DNA of 64,000 nucleotides. Source: an uncultured Peptococcaceae bacterium. GTDB lineage: Bacteria > Bacillota > Peptococcia > Peptococcales > Peptococcaceae. A program made the translations under genes and the position numbers. Under the pieces are notes generated by a model, which saw only the letters and a list, made by a program, of their open reading frames with translations, had not been told where the DNA came from and did no database searches. Location: the NCBI GenBank assembly GCA_910585405.1, contig CAJUDO010000003.1:1-64000 (forward strand), written 5' to 3'. Shown one piece after another: positions 25,685 through 35,160 of this stretch (positions are counted from its first letter, which is position 1; the number at the start of each line of letters is the position of its first letter).

Positions 25685-28206
25685 AAAACACCTCTAAAAT
25701 AATGACCATAGGTCGAGCCTTCAGGAGCCAAAGTATCCAATTTGCCCGAATCATGCAAATCAACTGTTATATGCTCCGTCCGGTTATATTCCTCAATTAC
25801 TTTTTTATAAATCGCCGTCACGGTACCCACCCATTGGGCGTCCCGTTCCCGTCCTTCAATGCGCAGCACATCCACGCCGGTCTGTAAGCATTCCTCCAGT
25901 CGCTTATACAGATTTAACGTCTTGCTGTTGAATACATGCATGCGGCAATTTTCATCCATATACAGTGGGAACTGCATGTCCTTGCGGTCCTCTAGCCAAT
26001 ACTGATGCGTTCTGCAGGGCATGGCGCAGGCCGTTTTCGCCGTGCGTCCGCCGATCACCGAGCCAGTCACGCACTGCTCCGACACCATGAGCGGAAAATT
26101 TCCATGTACAATCAATTCCAAAGGCAGATTGCCCAGATAAGCAAAGTCCCCGATCTGCTCCAGACTCAGCTCCGGTGAGAGCACCGCTCTGCTGATTTCC
26201 TGCGCGGAAAGATATTGCAGCGTCACATCATTGAAGATATTCAGCTGATAGTCTGCCACAATATTGAGCCAGCCTTGCTGCTGCGCTGTCTGCAGCAGCC
26301 CCAGATTGCCCACCAGCACACCGTCAAAGCCGCAATCTTTGGCAGCCTGCATCAAAGCTGCCGCGCGCTCCAGCTGCCGGTCATTCTGAATGGGACTGCA
26401 TGTCCAATAGAGCGCTGCCTGCCGTCCATGACAATACTCCGCCAATTCTCCATACTGCTCTTTTTCTACCGGCACACCACGGCGCAGCGCCGTACTCTGC
26501 AGATAAATGATATCCGCACCGTTTTCAGCAGCGGCCCGCACTGCCTCTGCGCTGCCCACTGTCACCGCCAATTTTTGCTGTAGCCCATAGGCCATCACTT
26601 GTGGCGGAATGCGGTCCAGCAAATCTCCTGCGTCCTCCAGATACGCCTCATAGGTGCACACATCCTTTGGCGCTCCTTCTCCCTGCAGTTGTGTCTCCAA
26701 GCCTTCTATTACAGTGCGGCGCAGTGCATTGAGCTCGCTGGCCGGCGCAATGACGCCTTCATCCAGTTCTGTAATCACATCGCCCAACGAAAACATCGTA
26801 TTGCCTAAACGGTCCAGTTGCTTCCGTACACTCTCCGCATCACTGGGACGATTCTTTGCTTTTTCCACCAGGTAATCGCTCTCTCCATATTGCTGATGTC
26901 CCGCATCGTCCCACGCCAGCAGAGAAATGGGCTGTCCTTCATGCAGCTCTACTTTGAAATGTACTGCCCGCTTTTGCTGCTGGGACGGACGGGCAAAACT
27001 GTCCGCCGCCCGCTGCAGCAGCTGGAGATCGGCTGTCTTATACAATTCTCTGCCGCCCTGGGCATTGCCGCTCACAGCCATCTGTACAATCTGTCCCGGC
27101 ATGCCGCATTCGATAGTCTTTCCTTTGATGGACAAGCTGTGCACCTTTCCGGCAATCTCCTCGCCCCGTCCATTGTACAGCAGATACCCATCGCCTACAG
27201 ACAACGGTGTCCGCAGCTGGATCCATATCCGTTTCTGCTCTGTTTTCAGAATATCCGCCGCCAACACGCCCCGATTGTCAGGCCGACGGTAACTCATCAA
27301 ATCAGCGCCCTGTTTCTTAAAATAATAGCCTGTCGTAAAATCGCGGTTAAAAATCTGCAACAGCTCCTCATCGGCCTTTTTCTGATCGTACCCTGTCCCA
27401 TCATAGTACGCGTCAATGGCCTGCCGATAGTGTCGCACTACTGTTGCCACATATTCTGGGCGTTTCATTCTGCCCTCTATTTTCAGGGAGGCCACGCCGG
27501 AGCGAATCAGTTCCGGCAAATGATGGAGCATATTCAAATCCCGCGTACTCAGCAAATAACTGCCCTTTTCGTTGAGATAGTATTTTCCCGTTTCATCCAA
27601 CAATTGATATTGCATGCGGCAGGGCTGCGCGCAATAGCCCCGATTGCCGCTTCTTCCTCCAATCATACTGCTCAGCAGACATTGTCCCGAATAAGCCACG
27701 CACAGCGCGCCATGTACAAACACTTCCAGCTCCACATCACAATTGGCCTTAATCCGCTCGATATTTTCCAGCGATGTTTCCCGAGCCAATACCACCCGTT
27801 CAAATCCCTGATTCTGCAAAAACGTTACACCGGCAGTGTTGTGCACTGCCATCTGCGTGCTGGCATGGAGCGGCAGCTGAGGCAGCGTTTCCCGCAGAAT
27901 ATGCGCCGCGCCCAAGTCCTGCACGATCACCGCATCCGCTCCGAGCTGATAAATTTTGTAGACATATTCAATCAGACTGCCAATCTCCTCATTGCGCAGC
28001 AATGTATTGATTGCCACATGTACCTTACAGCCCCGCTCATGGGCATAGGCAATCCCTTCCGTCATATCTTCCGCCGTAAAGTTATCTGCCTTTTGTCTGG
28101 CGCTGAACTTTTCCCCGCCAATGTATACTGCATCGGCACCGTTTTCTACAGCAGCCTTCAATGCCGTCAGATTTCCCGCCGGCGCCAACAATTCTATTTT
28201 TTTCAT
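25681..28206 (-). CDS. U32-family protein with two U32 modules (RlhA-like)
   Basis: 841 residues. The N-terminus ELLAPAGNLTALKAAVENGADAVYIG is typical of U32 proteins, and the cluster SGQCLLSSMIGGRSGNRGYCAQPCR supplies conserved Cys residues. The second half repeats the pattern: VTGSVIGGRTAKTACAMPCR, then LRIEGRERDAQWV parallels LKIEGRMKRPEYV. The protein thus appears to be a tandem duplication with a linker at about 400-530. Relatives include RlhA (23S rRNA hydroxylation) and peptidases; RNA modification is the more likely role here, but that is inference. It lies 60 bp after the ABC-F gene and overlaps mutS2. Confidence 0.85.
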   Translation of the reverse strand: MKKIELLAPAGNLTALKAAVENGADAVYIGGEKFSARQKADNFTAEDMTEGIAYAHERGCKVHVAINTLLRNEEIGSLIEYVYKIYQLGADAVIVQDLGAAHILRETLPQLPLHASTQMAVHNTAGVTFLQNQGFERVVLARETSLENIERIKANCDVELEVFVHGALCVAYSGQCLLSSMIGGRSGNRGYCAQPCRMQYQLLDETGKYYLNEKGSYLLSTRDLNMLHHLPELIRSGVASLKIEGRMKRPEYVATVVRHYRQAIDAYYDGTGYDQKKADEELLQIFNRDFTTGYYFKKQGADLMSYRRPDNRGVLAADILKTEQKRIWIQLRTPLSVGDGYLLYNGRGEEIAGKVHSLSIKGKTIECGMPGQIVQMAVSGNAQGGRELYKTADLQLLQRAADSFARPSQQQKRAVHFKVELHEGQPISLLAWDDAGHQQYGESDYLVEKAKNRPSDAESVRKQLDRLGNTMFSLGDVITELDEGVIAPASELNALRRTVIEGLETQLQGEGAPKDVCTYEAYLEDAGDLLDRIPPQVMAYGLQQKLAVTVGSAEAVRAAAENGADIIYLQSTALRRGVPVEKEQYGELAEYCHGRQAALYWTCSPIQNDRQLERAAALMQAAKDCGFDGVLVGNLGLLQTAQQQGWLNIVADYQLNIFNDVTLQYLSAQEISRAVLSPELSLEQIGDFAYLGNLPLELIVHGNFPLMVSEQCVTGSVIGGRTAKTACAMPCRTHQYWLEDRKDMQFPLYMDENCRMHVFNSKTLNLYKRLEECLQTGVDVLRIEGRERDAQWVGTVTAIYKKVIEEYNRTEHITVDLHDSGKLDTLAPEGSTYGHYFRGVL

Positions 28207-28266
28207 ACCAGAAATTCCTTTCTGCAGCCATACCGCAATGGCAACCTCTTTTGTCTAAAAATCGGT

Positions 28267-30174
28267 CTATTCCAGCAAAAGCTGCAACTGCTCCCACGCT
28301 TCATACCATGCGGGAATACGCTCCTCCAACTGCTTATATTCTGCCACAAATAGCCTGCTCTTTTCCTCATCCTGATAAGTGGCGCCGTCCGCCAACAGCT
28401 CTGACAGCTCTGCAGCCCGCAGCTCTCCTGCCTGAATCTGTTCTTCCAGCTGCTCAATCTCTTTTCTGACTTTTGATTTATTGATCTTTGGCTTCTCCAC
28501 AACAGCGGCTTTTCCCTGTTTTGCCTGGCTTTTGCTGCGCTGGGCCTCTTCCTCTTGTTTTTCCCGCGCCAAGCGCTCCAGTTCTGCCCGCTTCTGTCGA
28601 TAATAACTGTAGTTGCCCAGATATGCGCTGAATTTTTGGTCTTCCAAAACAATCGTGCGCGTACAAATCGCATCCAACAGATAGCGGTCATGGGAAACCA
28701 TAAACACTGTCCCTGGAAATTCCTCCAAAAACTGCTCCACAATCTCTTTCGAGCTGATATCTAAATGGTTGGTCGGTTCGTCCATAATCAAAAAGTTCGG
28801 CTTATCCAAAATAATCTTCAAGAGCGCCACGCGGGCCTTCTCCCCACCGCTCAAGTCGCCGATGCGCTTTTCTACGTCCTCACCGAAAAACATCACCTGC
28901 GCCAGCAAATCCCGCGCTTCGCGCAGTGTGACATCGTACTGATACACAATTTCGTCGATAATTTTATTATCGGGATTCAGCTGGCGATGCTCCTGGTCAT
29001 AGTAGGCCATCTTTACCCGCGCGCCTAGATGCACCGTCCCACCAGTAGGCTGCAAATGGCCTATAATGATTTTCAGAATTGTGGATTTTCCTACACCGTT
29101 GCCGCCAATCAGACCGACTTTTTCCCCTTTATAAATAGTATCCGTAAAACCGGAAAACAGCACCTTGTCCGGGTAAGCCATGGCCAAATCCCGAATCTCC
29201 AGCACTACTTCCCCGGTGCCGGATACCTCATGCATATGCAGCAGCATAGATTTATCGCTCTGCACCCCTTCCAGACGTTCTAATCTGGAGAGCTGCTTTT
29301 CTCTGCCTCTAGCCTGCTTCGACTTGATTCCCGCTTTGTATTTGCGAATATATTCCTCTGTGCGGGCAATTTCCGCTTGTTGCTTCTCATAGGCGCGCAT
29401 CTGTGCCATCTCCTGCTCCGCCTTTAACACCAGATAGCGGCTATAATTGCCCCCATAGCTTTTCAGCGCATGATGGTTGAGCTCCATTGTGCGCGTTGTC
29501 ACCTGATCGAGAAAATAACGGTCATGGGAAATCACCAGCACCGCGCCGCGATAATTGCGCAAATAAGTTTCCAGCCAGTCCAGCGCTTCCAAATCTAAAT
29601 GATTGGTCGGTTCATCCAGCAAAAGCAAATCCGGCTCCCGCACCAACAGACGCGCTAAAGAGGCCCGTGTTTTTTCGCCGCCGCTGAAACAAGCTATTTC
29701 TCTGTTAAAATCTGCATCGGTAAAGCCCAGACCTTTGATAATGCCTTTTGCTCTGCTCTCACAGCTAAAGCCGCCTAAATCTTCATAGCGATGGGTCAAA
29801 GCACTGTATTCCTCCAGCAGCTTTTCCAGGGCGTCACCTTCTACGCTACCCATCTCCAACTCCAGCTGCCGCAGCTGATCCCGCATGGCAAAGATATCGT
29901 TAAACATCTCCATCACAGCATCCAACAGTGTAAAATTGGGCGCGAACTCCGGCATCTGCTCCATATAGCCCATGCTGTGCCGGGCGCTCATCTGCAGCTG
30001 TCCCTCATCAAAGCTGTCCTCTCCTGTGATACAGCGAAACAGCGTCGATTTTCCCGTGCCATTTGGCCCCACAAGGCCGACCTTTTCTCCCTCTTGGATA
30101 TGGAAGTCAAGATTTTCAAAAATAAGATTGGTAATATATGATTTTTTTAAATTTTTTCCCTGTAAAATAATCAA
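28267..30174 (-). CDS. ABC-F family ATPase
   Basis: A soluble protein of about 635 residues with two ABC domains and no membrane helices, as in ABC-F factors that act on the ribosome (Uup/EttA/YdiF type). Both Walker A sites (GPNGTGKST and GGNGVGKST), both signatures (FSGGEKTR and LSGGEKAR) and both LLLDEPTNHLD/LIMDEPTNHLD motifs are present. A charged linker joins the domains, and the C-terminal tail (about 530-640) is coiled coil. I place the start at TTG 30174, since AAGGAG lies 8 bases upstream. Housekeeping versus antibiotic protection cannot be separated from sequence alone. Confidence 0.93.
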   Translation of the reverse strand: MIILQGKNLKKSYITNLIFENLDFHIQEGEKVGLVGPNGTGKSTLFRCITGEDSFDEGQLQMSARHSMGYMEQMPEFAPNFTLLDAVMEMFNDIFAMRDQLRQLELEMGSVEGDALEKLLEEYSALTHRYEDLGGFSCESRAKGIIKGLGFTDADFNREIACFSGGEKTRASLARLLVREPDLLLLDEPTNHLDLEALDWLETYLRNYRGAVLVISHDRYFLDQVTTRTMELNHHALKSYGGNYSRYLVLKAEQEMAQMRAYEKQQAEIARTEEYIRKYKAGIKSKQARGREKQLSRLERLEGVQSDKSMLLHMHEVSGTGEVVLEIRDLAMAYPDKVLFSGFTDTIYKGEKVGLIGGNGVGKSTILKIIIGHLQPTGGTVHLGARVKMAYYDQEHRQLNPDNKIIDEIVYQYDVTLREARDLLAQVMFFGEDVEKRIGDLSGGEKARVALLKIILDKPNFLIMDEPTNHLDISSKEIVEQFLEEFPGTVFMVSHDRYLLDAICTRTIVLEDQKFSAYLGNYSYYRQKRAELERLAREKQEEEAQRSKSQAKQGKAAVVEKPKINKSKVRKEIEQLEEQIQAGELRAAELSELLADGATYQDEEKSRLFVAEYKQLEERIPAWYEAWEQLQLLLE

Positions 30175-30229
30175 AATGCTCCGCTCCTTGGAGGTTTTCA
30201 ACCGTCATCCCTGACGGAATCTACGTTTT

Positions 30230-30258
30230 AGTTTATCAGATATCAGGCTTGATTTCAA
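30230..30258 (-). promoter_or_regulatory. Promoter of the ABC-F/U32/mutS2 genes
   Basis: On the minus strand TTGAAA (complement of 30253-30258), a 17-bp spacer and TAAACT (complement of 30230-30235). A small CCGTCA-TCCC-TGACGG hairpin (30202-30217) lies in the leader. Confidence 0.55.
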
Positions 30259-30338
30259 CACGTTTCCACAAAGCCAACAAGAATCTTCCAATTACAAAAA
30301 AATATCCGACAAGTCAATAATAAAGGGTCCCAGCCGAC

Positions 30339-30375
30339 AAAAGGCCGCAGAAGCATACGCGCTCTGCGGCCTTTT
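30339..30375 (-). terminator. Terminator of the threonine operon
   Basis: AAAAGGCCGCAG (30339-30350) and CTGCGGCCTTTT (30364-30375) form a GC-rich stem with a T-run on both strands, 18 bp after the lysC stop. Confidence 0.9.
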
Positions 30376-30392
30376 CCCTATTTTCTGCAAAC

Positions 30393-31625
30393 TCAAACGT
30401 TCAATTTATCCAGCTCAAAGGCATCATGCAATGCCTGCATAGCCTTTTTCGGTGTCTCATTGGCTTTTTCCACAATGCAGGATACTTTGATCTCCGAAGT
30501 ACTGATCATTTCAATGTTAATCCCATTTTCAGCCAGCACGGAGAACATTTTTGCAGCAACGCCGGGAGAACTGATCATCCCTGCGCCCACAATAGAAACT
30601 TTTGCTACCTCAGTGGAAGATACAATTTCCGACATTCCCAGCTCTGCTTTCAGTGCATCCAATACCTCCAGTGCATTGTCCACTTCCTCTTTCGGTACAG
30701 TAAAGGCAATATCATTCAGGTTGTTGCGCATTGCACTCTGCACAATCATATCCACATTAATATTGGCATCTGCCAGAGCCTGGAATACCTTCGTGGCAGA
30801 TCCCGGCTTATCTTCCAGATCAAAAATTCCAATCTTCGCTACTTTTTGGTCACAGGCAATCCCGGTTACCACAAATTCTTTTTCTAACTGCTCTCTGCTT
30901 ACCACAAAGGTTCCCTCCTTGGTTGTATCAAAACTTGAACGTACACTTAATTTTACACCGTGAATTTTTGCAATTTCTACAGAACGGGGATGCAGTACTT
31001 TTGCACCCAGACTGGCCAGTTCCAGCATTTCATCATGGGTAATCATAGCCAGCTTCCGTGTATTCTCTACCATACGGGGATCAGCAGTGTATACGCCGTC
31101 CACATCGGTATAAATTTCACACAAATCAGCTTTGGTGGCCGCTGCAACTGCTACCGCTGTAGTATCGGAGCCGCCTCTGCCCAGTGTGGTAATTTCGCCT
31201 TCTTCCGTGATACCCTGGAACCCTGCCACGATAATCACTTTTCCTGCATCTAATTCTTTACGAATTTTATCCGTCTTAATATAATTGATTCTGGCTTTCA
31301 TGTGCGCATCTGTGGTCATGATCCCCATCTGACTGCCGGTCATGGACACGGAAGGAATCCCCAAATCATTTAAGGCCATCGCCAACAGGGCAATAGAAAT
31401 CTGTTCTCCTGTGGACAACAGCACATCCATCTCCCTTGTAGGAGGTTTTTTTTCAAACCCCTTTGTCATATCAATCAATTTATCTGTCACACCGCTGGGC
31501 GCGGAAACGGTAATAATCATATCGTGTCCTGCCTTGCGGAAACTCTCAATATGTTTCGCTACGCATTTCACCCGTTCTACCGTTCCTACAGATGTGCCGC
31601 CATATTTTTGTACAATCAGTGCCAT
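30393..31625 (-). CDS. lysC: Aspartate kinase
   Basis: A 410-residue monofunctional aspartokinase, phosphorylating aspartate as the first step to Lys, Met and Thr. Motifs: VQKYGGTSVG at the N-terminus, VAGFQGITEEGEITTLGRGGSDTTA in the kinase core and two C-terminal ACT domains (about 265-410, including DLEDKPGSATKVF and SIVGAGMISSPGVAAKMF) for feedback inhibition. It is the last gene of the ACT-hom-thrB-lysC operon, 11 bp after thrB. Which amino acid inhibits it is not visible. Confidence 0.95.
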   Translation of the reverse strand: MALIVQKYGGTSVGTVERVKCVAKHIESFRKAGHDMIITVSAPSGVTDKLIDMTKGFEKKPPTREMDVLLSTGEQISIALLAMALNDLGIPSVSMTGSQMGIMTTDAHMKARINYIKTDKIRKELDAGKVIIVAGFQGITEEGEITTLGRGGSDTTAVAVAAATKADLCEIYTDVDGVYTADPRMVENTRKLAMITHDEMLELASLGAKVLHPRSVEIAKIHGVKLSVRSSFDTTKEGTFVVSREQLEKEFVVTGIACDQKVAKIGIFDLEDKPGSATKVFQALADANINVDMIVQSAMRNNLNDIAFTVPKEEVDNALEVLDALKAELGMSEIVSSTEVAKVSIVGAGMISSPGVAAKMFSVLAENGINIEMISTSEIKVSCIVEKANETPKKAMQALHDAFELDKLNV

Positions 31626-31636
31626 CTTTCTCTCTC

Positions 31637-32539
31637 CTATCTTTCAATAATCGCTGCACCTTCACAAACCGGACGCAGCGGGATAATACGGGCGTGAACC
31701 CCTTTTCCTTCCAATAAAGGCAATAGCGGGCTGAAATCCTTCTCCCTGTCGCTGACCAACAAAACCGTTGGACCTGCACCACTGATAGTCACATTCAACG
31801 CACCCAATGCTTTTGCCTGGGGAATCAATTCTTCCATGCCCTGAATCAAGGACATGCGATAAGGCTGATGAAGACGGTCCTCCATCGCCAAAGCCAGCTG
31901 TTGCAAATCTCCAGTATGCAGCGCATCTACCAAAAGCGCCATACGACCAATATTAAACACGGCATCCTGCATAGCAATCTGCTTTGGCAATACCTTGCGC
32001 GCTTCCTGCGTAGCCAGCGGATAATCGGGAATGATGACCGTGCAATGCAGATTGGCCGGCGGCACAATTTTACGGTAAAATACCTCGCCGTTTTCCTCAA
32101 TCCCGCTGATTACCACACCGCCTAAAAGCGCCGGTGCAATATTGTCCGGATGTCCCTCAAACTGCAGAGCGATTTTCAGCAACTCTCTATCATGCAACGG
32201 CTCTCCCAGAACAGCATTGGCCACTTTTACACCGCCTATCAACGCTGCAGAGCTGCTGCCCAATCCGCGGGAATAGGGAATATTATTTTCAAAATGCATC
32301 CGGATGCCTGCTACGGGCTGCTTCATATAATGAAATACTGCCGCGTAGGCTTTATAAATCAAATTTTCCTTCGTTAAATCAATACTTCCTGATTCTCCTG
32401 AAGAAGTCAGTTCACAATACCCCGCCTCTCCAACTGCCTCGAAACCAATATAATTATACAAATCAAAAGCCATGCCTATGCAGTCAAAGCCCGGTCCCAT
32501 GTTGGCTGTTGTAGCGGGAATCCGCATATACTTCACCAA
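31637..32539 (-). CDS. thrB: Homoserine kinase
   Basis: A 300-residue GHMP kinase that phosphorylates homoserine on the way to threonine. N-terminal RIPATTANMGPGFDCIGMA and the ATP loop PYSRGLGSSSAALIGG are diagnostic, and NVTISGAGPTVLLV is the C-terminal GHMP motif. It sits between hom and lysC with gaps of 18 and 11 bp. No thrC lies in the window. Confidence 0.96.
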   Translation of the reverse strand: MVKYMRIPATTANMGPGFDCIGMAFDLYNYIGFEAVGEAGYCELTSSGESGSIDLTKENLIYKAYAAVFHYMKQPVAGIRMHFENNIPYSRGLGSSSAALIGGVKVANAVLGEPLHDRELLKIALQFEGHPDNIAPALLGGVVISGIEENGEVFYRKIVPPANLHCTVIIPDYPLATQEARKVLPKQIAMQDAVFNIGRMALLVDALHTGDLQQLALAMEDRLHQPYRMSLIQGMEELIPQAKALGALNVTISGAGPTVLLVSDREKDFSPLLPLLEGKGVHARIIPLRPVCEGAAIIER

Positions 32540-32557
32540 ATTTTCTCTCCTTTTATC

Positions 32558-33859
32558 TTATGCGCTATATACACGGATGATTGCAGAAATTTCCTTTAAA
32601 ATTGGCATCTGTTTTAAAGCCTCTACTGCCGCACGGAAATCCTTTTCCAATACATTTTCTGTGATCAGCACCATCTCTGCTTCTTCATCATGTACATTTT
32701 TCTGAACAAACTGGGCAATGCTCACATTGCTCTTGCCAAAGGCCCCGGCGATGTTAGCCAATACGCCAGGGCGGTTTTGCGCCTGTATCCGAATAAAATA
32801 ACTGCTTCTGCAATCATCAATAGACTTGATAGGAATATCTTTATAGCAAGTGCAGCGAATGCGGCCTTTGCAGTTGTATTGAATATTGCGGGCCACATCC
32901 ATCACATCGCCCACTACCGCGCTGGCTGTCGGCATCTCTCCTGCACCTCGTCCGTAGAACATGACGTCATCCACAGCATCCCCATGCACAAACACCGCAT
33001 TGAAAGAATCATTTACAGTAGCCAGTGGATGATCACTAGGAATCAGCATCGGATGTACCCGCACTTCAATGCCTTCTTCTGCATTGTGCCGCGCTACACC
33101 CAACAGCTTAATGGTATAACCCATTTCTGTCGCATAGGCAATATCCTCTGCAGTCAATTTTGTAATACCTTCTACATATACATCATCTAAAACCACACGG
33201 GAGTTGAAGGCAATAGAGCCCATAATCGCTACTTTACGGGCAGCATCCAAACCTTCAATATCCGCAGTTGGGTCAGCTTCTGCATATCCCAGCTCAGTAG
33301 CCTTGTCCAAAGCTTCCTGAAAAGACATACCCTCTAAAGTCATTTTTGTCAGAATATAATTGGTAGTTCCATTGACAATCCCCATCACTTCACTGATATT
33401 GTTGGCGGCTAAGCATTGTTTTAGCGGACGAATAATGGGAATGGCACCGGCAACGGCTGCTTCAAAGAGAAAATCGCAATTATTTTTCGCCGCAGTCTCC
33501 AATAGCTCCCTGCCATGGACAGCCACTAAATCTTTATTCGCTGTCACGACGCTTTTGCCGCTGTTCAGCATAGCCAGAATGCATTTTTTGGCAAAATCAA
33601 TGCCGCCCATTACCTCTACAACAATTTCAATCTCTTCATCGTTAGCAATGTCTTCATAGCTGCTGACAACCTCTATATCTTCCCGTACTCTTGCTTTTAC
33701 AGCAGGAATTTCATTTTCCCGCACCAAGATTTTTTTGATCTCCATACGGGTACCGATTTTGTGTGGAAATTCTTCCTTCTGATTCTCCATCACCTTATAC
33801 ACGCCAGTACCGACTGTACCCAAACCCATTAAACCAACTTTCAAAACTTTTTCTTCCAA
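32558..33859 (-). CDS. hom: Homoserine dehydrogenase
   Basis: A 433-residue monofunctional enzyme reducing aspartate semialdehyde to homoserine with NAD(P)H. It has the dinucleotide motif GLMGLGTVGTGV, the substrate region IVNGTTNYILTKM, a catalytic GYAEADPTADIEGLDAARK segment and a C-terminal ACT domain (about 355-430) for feedback control. It starts 13 bp after the ACT-domain regulator gene, in the same transcription unit. Confidence 0.96.
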   Translation of the reverse strand: MEEKVLKVGLMGLGTVGTGVYKVMENQKEEFPHKIGTRMEIKKILVRENEIPAVKARVREDIEVVSSYEDIANDEEIEIVVEVMGGIDFAKKCILAMLNSGKSVVTANKDLVAVHGRELLETAAKNNCDFLFEAAVAGAIPIIRPLKQCLAANNISEVMGIVNGTTNYILTKMTLEGMSFQEALDKATELGYAEADPTADIEGLDAARKVAIMGSIAFNSRVVLDDVYVEGITKLTAEDIAYATEMGYTIKLLGVARHNAEEGIEVRVHPMLIPSDHPLATVNDSFNAVFVHGDAVDDVMFYGRGAGEMPTASAVVGDVMDVARNIQYNCKGRIRCTCYKDIPIKSIDDCRSSYFIRIQAQNRPGVLANIAGAFGKSNVSIAQFVQKNVHDEEAEMVLITENVLEKDFRAAVEALKQMPILKEISAIIRVYSA

Positions 33860-33872
33860 TGTTATATCCTCC

Positions 33873-34328
33873 TTAACTTTGTCCTACAATCTCCACATGT
33901 AACACGCCATTGAGTTTTTCGATAATTTCTATTACTGTTTCCAAATCCTGTTCCATATGCGCCGTTTCAAAAGCAATTGTAGCAATCGCAACATTTTGAA
34001 CAGGAATCCCCTGATTAATTGTCAAAATATTGCAATTTGCCCGTGCAATGGTATTAATGCAATTAGACAAGATTCCGGCTTTATTATCCATAGAAATTTG
34101 TAAGGTCATAATTTTTGCCTTAGTAGCCTCATAGAAGGGAAATACACCATCACGATACTTATAAAAAGCACTGCGGCTCAGGCCAACCTCTTCCACAGCC
34201 TCATTCACTGTCATATCTTTATACTTCGCCAACAGTTCCTTGATTCTGGCCGTTTTTAAGATTGCTTCTGGTAAAATCCCCTCGTCTACAATGTAAAACT
34301 TCCCCTTTTCTTTGTTCGTTTCAGGCAT
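33873..34328 (-). CDS. ACT-domain protein with helix-turn-helix (PheB/YszB-like)
   Basis: A 151-residue protein. The N-terminal half carries a helix-turn-helix-like segment (MTVNEAVEEVGLSRSAFYKY) and the C-terminal half an ACT domain (ISMDNKAGILSNCINTIARA). This is the UPF0735 family often called PheB and usually found beside hom, where it is believed to sense an amino acid and regulate the pathway. The start MPETNKEK has AGGAG upstream; a longer in-frame start would lie above it. It is the first gene of the operon, downstream of a consensus promoter. Confidence 0.9.
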   Translation of the reverse strand: MPETNKEKGKFYIVDEGILPEAILKTARIKELLAKYKDMTVNEAVEEVGLSRSAFYKYRDGVFPFYEATKAKIMTLQISMDNKAGILSNCINTIARANCNILTINQGIPVQNVAIATIAFETAHMEQDLETVIEIIEKLNGVLHVEIVGQS

Positions 34329-34370
34329 TTTTGTTCTCTCCTGGTGGATAAAATTCCTTGCATGCAAGAC

Positions 34371-34399
34371 ATTATATGCCTAATCCGCCTCTTTGTCAA
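34371..34399 (-). promoter_or_regulatory. Consensus sigma-A promoter of the threonine operon
   Basis: On the minus strand TTGACA (complement of 34394-34399), exactly 17 bp and TATAAT (complement of 34371-34376), a perfect consensus. The leader to the ATG at 34328 is about 35 nt, too short for a T-box. Confidence 0.9.
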
Positions 34400-34625
34400 T
34401 GCAAAAAGCAGGATTGTACAATGCATAAAAGAAAACAAAGGATTCTCTGTTCCGCTTTAAAGAAAAAACAGCAAACATCCAACCTCTCATTTCTTTTTCA
34501 TCTCATTCTTTATTGAAAAAACTCTGCAACGCTCTTGTATTTTTCACGTTTCACCATAAGAATTCACACCTGCCTTGCACAAAAAATTTGTGCTGCGAAC
34601 AAAAGCAGAAACTCCGGCAAATCAC

Positions 34626-34654
34626 TTGACAGGCTTATTGCCAAAGAGTATTAT
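34626..34654 (+). promoter_or_regulatory. Sigma-A promoter of the microcompartment trio
   Basis: TTGACA (34626-34631), a 17-bp spacer and TATTAT (34649-34654), with a leader of about 130 nt before the first EutS-like gene. No clear EutV-type tandem hairpins were seen in the leader. The rest of 34400-34790 holds nothing else recognisable. Confidence 0.8.
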
Positions 34655-34793
34655 TTTCAATAAGTCCGTTGTTTTTTAACAGCACCGACAAATAAAAATT
34701 TTATTGTATAATTTATATATTTTCTAGAATAGACCCTCGAGTTTTTACGTTAAAAATTTGTTACATACTTGTTTTTTAGAAAGGAACAGATTT

Positions 34794-35159
34794 ATGAAAC
34801 AGAATCAGGAAGAACAAATCAGAATCGTACAGGAAACTGTAGCGGGAAAAGAAATTACCTTCGCTCACGTCATGGGCAGTCCTGCTCCTATCATTTATCA
34901 AAAATTGGGCTTAAACCCGCAAGTAGATTATCAATCGTCAGCTATCGGCATCATGAATATGACGCCATCAGAATCGGCTGTCATCGCTTCCGATATCGCA
35001 GTGAAAAGCGGCAATATCTACTTGGGATTTGCTGACCGTTTCACCGGAACCCTCATCATTACCGGAGATATCTCGGAGGTTACCTCTGCCTTGACGGAGA
35101 TCGTAAATTATTTTCGGGATTCCTTAGGATATGTCGTCTGCGATATTACAAAACGATAG
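34794..35159 (+). CDS. Microcompartment shell protein, EutS/PduU family
   Basis: A 121-residue shell protein of the circularly permuted BMC type. These form hexameric tiles with a small beta barrel on one face. Family signatures are ETVAGKEITFAHVMG at the N-terminus, AIGIMNMTPSESAVIASDIAVKSG in the middle and GFADRFTGTLIITGD before the final helix. AAGGA lies before the ATG at 34794. It begins a tight three-gene unit with a second EutS-like gene and an EutP/PduV GTPase. No enzyme core, EutM/PduA-type hexamer or EutN vertex protein is in the window. Confidence 0.92.
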   Translation: MKQNQEEQIRIVQETVAGKEITFAHVMGSPAPIIYQKLGLNPQVDYQSSAIGIMNMTPSESAVIASDIAVKSGNIYLGFADRFTGTLIITGDISEVTSALTEIVNYFRDSLGYVVCDITKR

Positions 35160-35160
35160 G

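Noticed and set aside
26818..28353. 511-residue open frame antisense to the U32 gene
   Set aside because: It mirrors the U32 codons, has no domain, no RBS, and lies inside a well-supported minus-strand gene.
34400..34625. T-box or EutV-type leader before the threonine operon or the microcompartment genes
   Set aside because: The threonine leader is only about 35 nt after a consensus promoter, and the microcompartment leader shows no T-box specifier or paired dual hairpins by eye.
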